From: Actinobacteria bacterium UBA5176
GTDB taxonomy: Bacteria > Actinomycetota > UBA4738
Length of the DNA: 17,222 nt
Assembly (NCBI GenBank): GCA_002413305.1
Contig: DHWS01000126.1
Coordinates: 1-17,222 of the forward strand
Direction: 5' to 3'
Of this stretch, positions 13,532-17,222 are shown one piece after another. Within the stretch, counting starts at the first letter, position 1; every line of letters begins with the position of its first letter. Both the position numbers and the translations under genes were made by a program. The notes under the pieces were generated by a model, which saw nothing but the letters and a program-made list of their open reading frames with translations, had not been told where the DNA came from and ran no database searches.

Positions 13532-16432
13532 ATGGGGGGCCCCGTGACCTTTCGAACCTGGCGCTCCATCTGCAGCAGCGTCGCGATGCTCGGTTTGCTG
13601 CTGGTACCGCTCGCTGGGCGGGCTGAGGCCGTCACCGTCCCCATCGCGGTCGACGAGGCGTCCAACGCGGGCATCGCCCAGTCGACGCAGACGTGGAGCG
13701 CCGCCCTCGGCGACTACAACAACGACGGCCGGACCGACTTCCTGCTGTCCCGGCACGGCGAGAGCGCGGGCCAGCTGTGGTTGAACTCGGGGACCGGGCA
13801 GTTCAGCGTGGCGGCACTGTTCCCCATCACGGATCGCCACGACTGCGTCGCGGCCGACGTCAACGGCGACGGACGGCTCGACGCGTTCTGCTCGCGGGGC
13901 GGCAAGGACGGGACGTCCGTCAAGGCGAACGAGCTGTGGCTCCAGGGTTCGGGCTCGACGTTCACCGACCAGGGGGTGCCGGCCGGCCTGGCCGATCCGT
14001 ACGGCCGCGGGCGGCACGCCGCCGTCATCGACGCGAACCACGACGGGCTGCCGGATCTGTTCGTCGGGACCTCGCCCGAGCGCCCGGACGGGCTGCCGTC
14101 GACGAATCGCCTGTTCCTGAACACCGGCACGGGTACCTTCCGGGACGGGCCCGAGTTCGGCCTGGATCAGGAGATCGGCTCGTCGTGCGCGGTGGCCGCC
14201 GACGTGAACGGCGACGGGTTCCAGGACCTGTTGCTGTGTCCGGAGGGAACCGGACAGCTCCGCCTGTACCTGAACCAGGTCGGGGCGTCGTTCACCGACG
14301 TCTCGGCCGCGGCCGGCGTGGGGGGAGATGCCCAGGACGCCGCCCTGGTGGACCTCAACGGCGACCACCGGCTCGATCTGGTCGAGGTGGAGTCCTCCCA
14401 GCTGGTGGCGCTGTTGCAGGACGACCAGGGAGTGTTCCAGAGCTCGTTCACCATGCCGCTCCTCGCCGGCGCCGGCGTGGCCACCGGCGACGTGAACGGC
14501 GACGGCTCGCCGGACGTGTATGTCGTGCAAGGCGCGGGGGGGAGCGTCTCGAACGAGCCGGACCTGATGCTCCTGAACGACGGGACCGGGACGAACTTCA
14601 CCCAGATGAGCATCCCCGAGACGAGCGTGGGCAAGGGGGACCGCGCCTACCCCTTGGACTACGACCACAACGGCTTGACCGACTTCCTGGTGCTCAACGG
14701 TGCCAAGAACGACGGTCCGATCCAGCTGATCGCCTTCTTCCCTCCCGCGCGCGTTCCTCGGTCCGATCCACGCCGCATCTCGGCACCACTTCCCGCCTCT
14801 GCGGGCCTTCCGGGTTCGGCGCAGGCAGCATCGACCTGTGGCGCCGCGTGGAGCGAGGCGACCGCTCTGCTCACCGGCACCCGGACGGACCTGTTGACGG
14901 ATCTGGCGGCCATCTCACCTTCGGACGCCTGGGCGGTGGGGACGAACCAGCTGGTCAAGGGCGGTCCGCCCTTGTATACGTTCGCGGAGCATTGGGACGG
15001 CTCATCCTGGACCCAGGTCCCGACGCCAGATCCCTCGCGGGGAGGGAACTCCCTCCACGCGGTCTCGGCGGTCGGAACGAACGACGTCTGGGCCATCGGC
15101 CAGCAGGTCCGGGGACTGGCGGTCAATACGCTGGCCGAGCATTGGGATGGCAACGTGTGGAGCACGGTCCCCACGGTGGATCCGATGCGGGACGACCTGC
15201 TGATCGGCCTCGCGGCCGCCGGCCCCTCGAACGTCTGGGCGGTGGGCTACGGCACGGACGGCACCGGTCATGTCCCCCTCCTGGAGGAGTGGGACGGCAC
15301 CGCCTGGAGTGTGGCGTTCATCCCGGTCCCCTCCGGGGGCTGGACGGGTGACACGGCCCTGACCAGCGTCACGGCAGTCGCTCCCGACGACGTATGGGCC
15401 GTCGGGTACGAGGGCAGCCCCGACGGGTTCCGCACGCTCACCCTGCACGATGACGGGACGGGGTGGAGTATCGTTCCCAGCCCCAACACGGGCACCTCCC
15501 TCACCGGCCAGGGGGATAACCTGCTGACTGGGGTCTCGGCGGTCGGGCCGAACGACGTGTGGGCGGTGGGCCTGAGCTACTCGCAGGCATTGCCCGGCTA
15601 CCAGACGCTCACGCTCCACTTCGACGGCCAGTGGCACATCGTGGCCAGTCCCACCGTGGGCCAGGTGAGTGCCCTGCGCGACGTGGCGGCCCGCTCGAAC
15701 GGCGACGTGTGGGCGGTGGGGACCGGATACACGGGGGGATACACCGCGTTGATCCTGCACAACGACGGGACGGAGTGGTCGCAGATGGCGAGCTCTACCA
15801 TGGACCCTGTCGGAACCGACGAGCTCCTCGGCGTGGCCGGGGCGGGTGCCCGGGACTGGGCGGCCGGCTACAACGCGGCGACCGTCCAGAGCTTCCTGAT
15901 CGAATCGCTGTGCCCGATCCAGGTACTGGACACCGGTTTCTCGCCGACAGCGACCACGGCGAGCGTCGGGGATACCCTCGCGTGGAGGGTTGGGACAACG
16001 GCGGCGTCCGGCCACATCGTGAAGGATCAGTCCGGGGTGTCCCTGTTCGCCTCCGCCCCGCTCTCGCCGGGCGGGTCCTTCACCTTCACCTTCTTCGCGG
16101 CGGCCAAGGTGACCGTGCTCGATCCGACCGATGGACAGACCCTGATCGTGAAGGTGCCGCCCAAGGCCACGCCGGCCAGCGGGGACCCGTCCAAGACGTT
16201 CACGGTGACCTGGGCGTCGCAGACGCCGCCTACCGGGCTCGTGTACGACGTCCAGATCCAGCGGCCGGGCTCCAGCTCCTGGACGGCGTGGAAGACGGGC
16301 GTGACGGGCGTCTCCGCCTCGTTCGTCCCCGACGCCGGGACGGGTGGGTATTCGTTCCGGGCCAAGATCCGCCGACTCTCGAACGGCACGTCCACGGGGT
16401 GGTCGCCGCCCGCGAAGATCACGGTCACCTGA
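13532..16432 (+). CDS. Large secreted protein with FG-GAP/VCBS and WAVG-type propeller repeats
   Basis: A 966-residue exported protein. A signal peptide spans about residues 1-33 (hydrophobic SVAMLGLLLVPLAG, then RAEA). Residues about 55-390 hold seven Ca-binding-type FG-GAP/VCBS repeats, such as DYNNDGRTDF, DVNGDGRLDA and DVNGDGSPDV, as in integrin-like propellers. Residues about 460-775 hold seven further repeats of 49-55 residues centred on NDVWAVG, followed by HWDG-x-x-W-type strands. About 790-875 looks cupredoxin-like (VLDTGFSPTATTASVGDTLAW) but keeps only one of the expected copper histidines. The end is fibronectin-III-like, with no membrane anchor or sortase motif. The start is uncertain: ATG at 13532 was chosen, but GTG at 13544 has a GGGGGG ribosome site 5 bases upstream. 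Such proteins usually bind glycans or proteins outside the cell; the ligand is unknown. Confidence 0.85.
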   Translation: MGGPVTFRTWRSICSSVAMLGLLLVPLAGRAEAVTVPIAVDEASNAGIAQSTQTWSAALGDYNNDGRTDFLLSRHGESAGQLWLNSGTGQFSVAALFPITDRHDCVAADVNGDGRLDAFCSRGGKDGTSVKANELWLQGSGSTFTDQGVPAGLADPYGRGRHAAVIDANHDGLPDLFVGTSPERPDGLPSTNRLFLNTGTGTFRDGPEFGLDQEIGSSCAVAADVNGDGFQDLLLCPEGTGQLRLYLNQVGASFTDVSAAAGVGGDAQDAALVDLNGDHRLDLVEVESSQLVALLQDDQGVFQSSFTMPLLAGAGVATGDVNGDGSPDVYVVQGAGGSVSNEPDLMLLNDGTGTNFTQMSIPETSVGKGDRAYPLDYDHNGLTDFLVLNGAKNDGPIQLIAFFPPARVPRSDPRRISAPLPASAGLPGSAQAASTCGAAWSEATALLTGTRTDLLTDLAAISPSDAWAVGTNQLVKGGPPLYTFAEHWDGSSWTQVPTPDPSRGGNSLHAVSAVGTNDVWAIGQQVRGLAVNTLAEHWDGNVWSTVPTVDPMRDDLLIGLAAAGPSNVWAVGYGTDGTGHVPLLEEWDGTAWSVAFIPVPSGGWTGDTALTSVTAVAPDDVWAVGYEGSPDGFRTLTLHDDGTGWSIVPSPNTGTSLTGQGDNLLTGVSAVGPNDVWAVGLSYSQALPGYQTLTLHFDGQWHIVASPTVGQVSALRDVAARSNGDVWAVGTGYTGGYTALILHNDGTEWSQMASSTMDPVGTDELLGVAGAGARDWAAGYNAATVQSFLIESLCPIQVLDTGFSPTATTASVGDTLAWRVGTTAASGHIVKDQSGVSLFASAPLSPGGSFTFTFFAAAKVTVLDPTDGQTLIVKVPPKATPASGDPSKTFTVTWASQTPPTGLVYDVQIQRPGSSSWTAWKTGVTGVSASFVPDAGTGGYSFRAKIRRLSNGTSTGWSPPAKITVT

Positions 16433-16459
16433 ACGAAAACCCGGTTGGCGATGGGGGCA

Positions 16460-16489
16460 TTGACGGTGCTCGGAGAAGGCTGGGAAAAT
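16460..16489 (+). promoter_or_regulatory. Possible promoter before the alpha/beta-hydrolase gene
   Basis: TTGACG at 16460-16465 and GAAAAT at 16484-16489 are separated by 18 bases. The 120-base gap after the propeller gene holds no other gene, so a separate promoter is plausible but weakly supported. Confidence 0.3.
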
Positions 16490-16552
16490 CGCCCCTTCCA
16501 CGAGTGCACCTTTCCTGGAATGTGGATCCGACCGGGCCTCGAGAGAGAAGAC

Positions 16553-17222
16553 ATGCCGATCGACGAAGAATCGCTCACCCAAAGCCGCAGCTATGAGAAC
16601 CACGAACTTGGACTGCGTGAGGAGTTCCTGCAGCCTGCACTGGGGTCGGGGCGGACGGTGGCCGTGTTGGCCCATCCGACCGGACCAGCCAAGAGCGTCG
16701 GGTTCGTCCTCTGCCATTCCTTCGCCGCCGAGCAGCTTCACCTGTCCCACGTGGAGGCCGTCGTGGCCCGGCGGGTGGCAGCGGCCGGATTCCCGGTCCT
16801 GCGCTACCACGGCCAGGGGTACGGGGACAGCGAGGCCCCGATCGAAGACATCCGGCTCTCCTCGCATCTCGCCGATGCCCTGGACGCGGTGAAGCTGATG
16901 TCGGAGCTGCCCGGGATCGAACGCGTAGGGATCATGGGCCCCCGGTTCGGAGGACTGGTGGCCGGCCTGACCGCCGACCGCGAGGGTCTGGACCTCCTGG
17001 TCACCTGGCAACCGGTGGTCAGCGGCCAGCAGTACATGCGCGACTACGTCCGCCAGCAGCTCGTGCATTCGGTGGTGCTCCAGGCCGGGGACCGGGCGAG
17101 CGGTACCGGCTCCGCGGACCTTCGGACCCGCCTGCGGGAACAGGGGTGGCTGGACGTGAAGGGGTTCCCGCTCAGCCGGGAGGCGTTCGAGGAGATCGGC
17201 GGGGTCGCCCTCCTCCGCGACC
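16553..17222 (+). CDS. Alpha/beta-hydrolase-fold protein, exosortase-associated 'hydrolase 2'-like (partial, runs off the window)
   Basis: The first 223 residues of a protein that continues past the window. The N-terminal strands and the SFAAEQLHLSHVEAVVARR block (56-74), followed by GFPVLRYHGQGYGDSEA, match the fold of alpha/beta hydrolases found near exosortase and carrier-protein loci. The nucleophile elbow reads GPRFG (129-133), so Arg131 stands where Ser is expected in GxSxG. WQPVVSGQQYM (152-162) follows, as recalled for the hydr2_PEP family, whose members also carry Arg at that site. The protein is therefore unlikely to be an ordinary serine hydrolase. ATG at 16553 has GAGAG about 7 bases upstream. 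No signal peptide is seen. Location near a carrier and an AMP ligase suggests a role in handling the carrier-bound group, which is inference. Confidence 0.8.
   Translation, partial: MPIDEESLTQSRSYENHELGLREEFLQPALGSGRTVAVLAHPTGPAKSVGFVLCHSFAAEQLHLSHVEAVVARRVAAAGFPVLRYHGQGYGDSEAPIEDIRLSSHLADALDAVKLMSELPGIERVGIMGPRFGGLVAGLTADREGLDLLVTWQPVVSGQQYMRDYVRQQLVHSVVLQAGDRASGTGSADLRTRLREQGWLDVKGFPLSREAFEEIGGVALLRD

Noticed and set aside
11396..14668. Very long open frame on the minus strand
   Set aside because: It runs antisense through the dehydrogenase, adenylation and propeller genes, has no recognisable domain and is rich in Arg, Gly, Pro and Val; this is the usual shadow of high-GC coding DNA.
15002..17068. 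688-codon open frame on the minus strand
   Set aside because: Antisense to the propeller gene and the hydrolase gene, crossing their intergenic region; no family features.

Overview
The window is a 17.2-kb stretch of very GC-rich bacterial chromosome. The RpoC tail, the frequent GTG starts, genes that begin within a few bases of a TANNNT box, and the overall gene content suggest an actinobacterial lineage, probably uncultivated. That placement is inference; no rRNA or tRNA gene is present to confirm it. Genes are closely packed: no gene-free stretch exceeds about 170 bases, and no CRISPR array, insertion sequence or tRNA was seen.

Region 1 (1-1777). The 3' end of rpoC is followed by a strong hairpin terminator, then two genes on the minus strand: a TetR-type regulator and a single-span membrane protein with a His-rich outer domain of unknown function.

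Region 2 (1944-7414). Four plus-strand genes overlap or are 2-4 bases apart, so they look like one operon: a GH63/MGH1-like glucosidase, an aquaporin/glycerol-facilitator protein, a glucose-dehydrogenase-like medium-chain dehydrogenase, and a multi-span DMT-type membrane protein. Together they suggest release, oxidation and water/solute movement linked to a glucosylated compound, perhaps an osmolyte.

Region 3 (7469-13432) is the most unusual part. A unit made of promoter, carrier-protein gene and the start of an acyl-CoA-dehydrogenase-like gene occurs twice. In the second copy (from 10324) the dehydrogenase is intact and is followed by a free-standing adenylation enzyme. This carrier / flavin dehydrogenase / adenylation trio matches the logic of cassettes that load an amino acid (classically proline) on a carrier and oxidise it there. 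In the first copy (from 7469) the dehydrogenase is reduced to a 21-codon stub. A sulfotransferase and a sulfatase-fold enzyme lie between the two copies, as if inserted into or trapped by the duplication.

Region 4 (13532-17222). A large secreted protein appears to contain two successive seven-repeat propellers, a degenerate cupredoxin-like domain and a fibronectin-III-like end. It is followed by the start of an alpha/beta-hydrolase-fold protein whose nucleophile position reads Arg. That protein resembles the exosortase-associated 'hydrolase 2' family, which commonly lies near carrier-protein and AMP-ligase genes. Regions 3 and 4 are read here as the edge of a larger cluster that makes or decorates a cell-surface or secreted molecule; the product is unknown.
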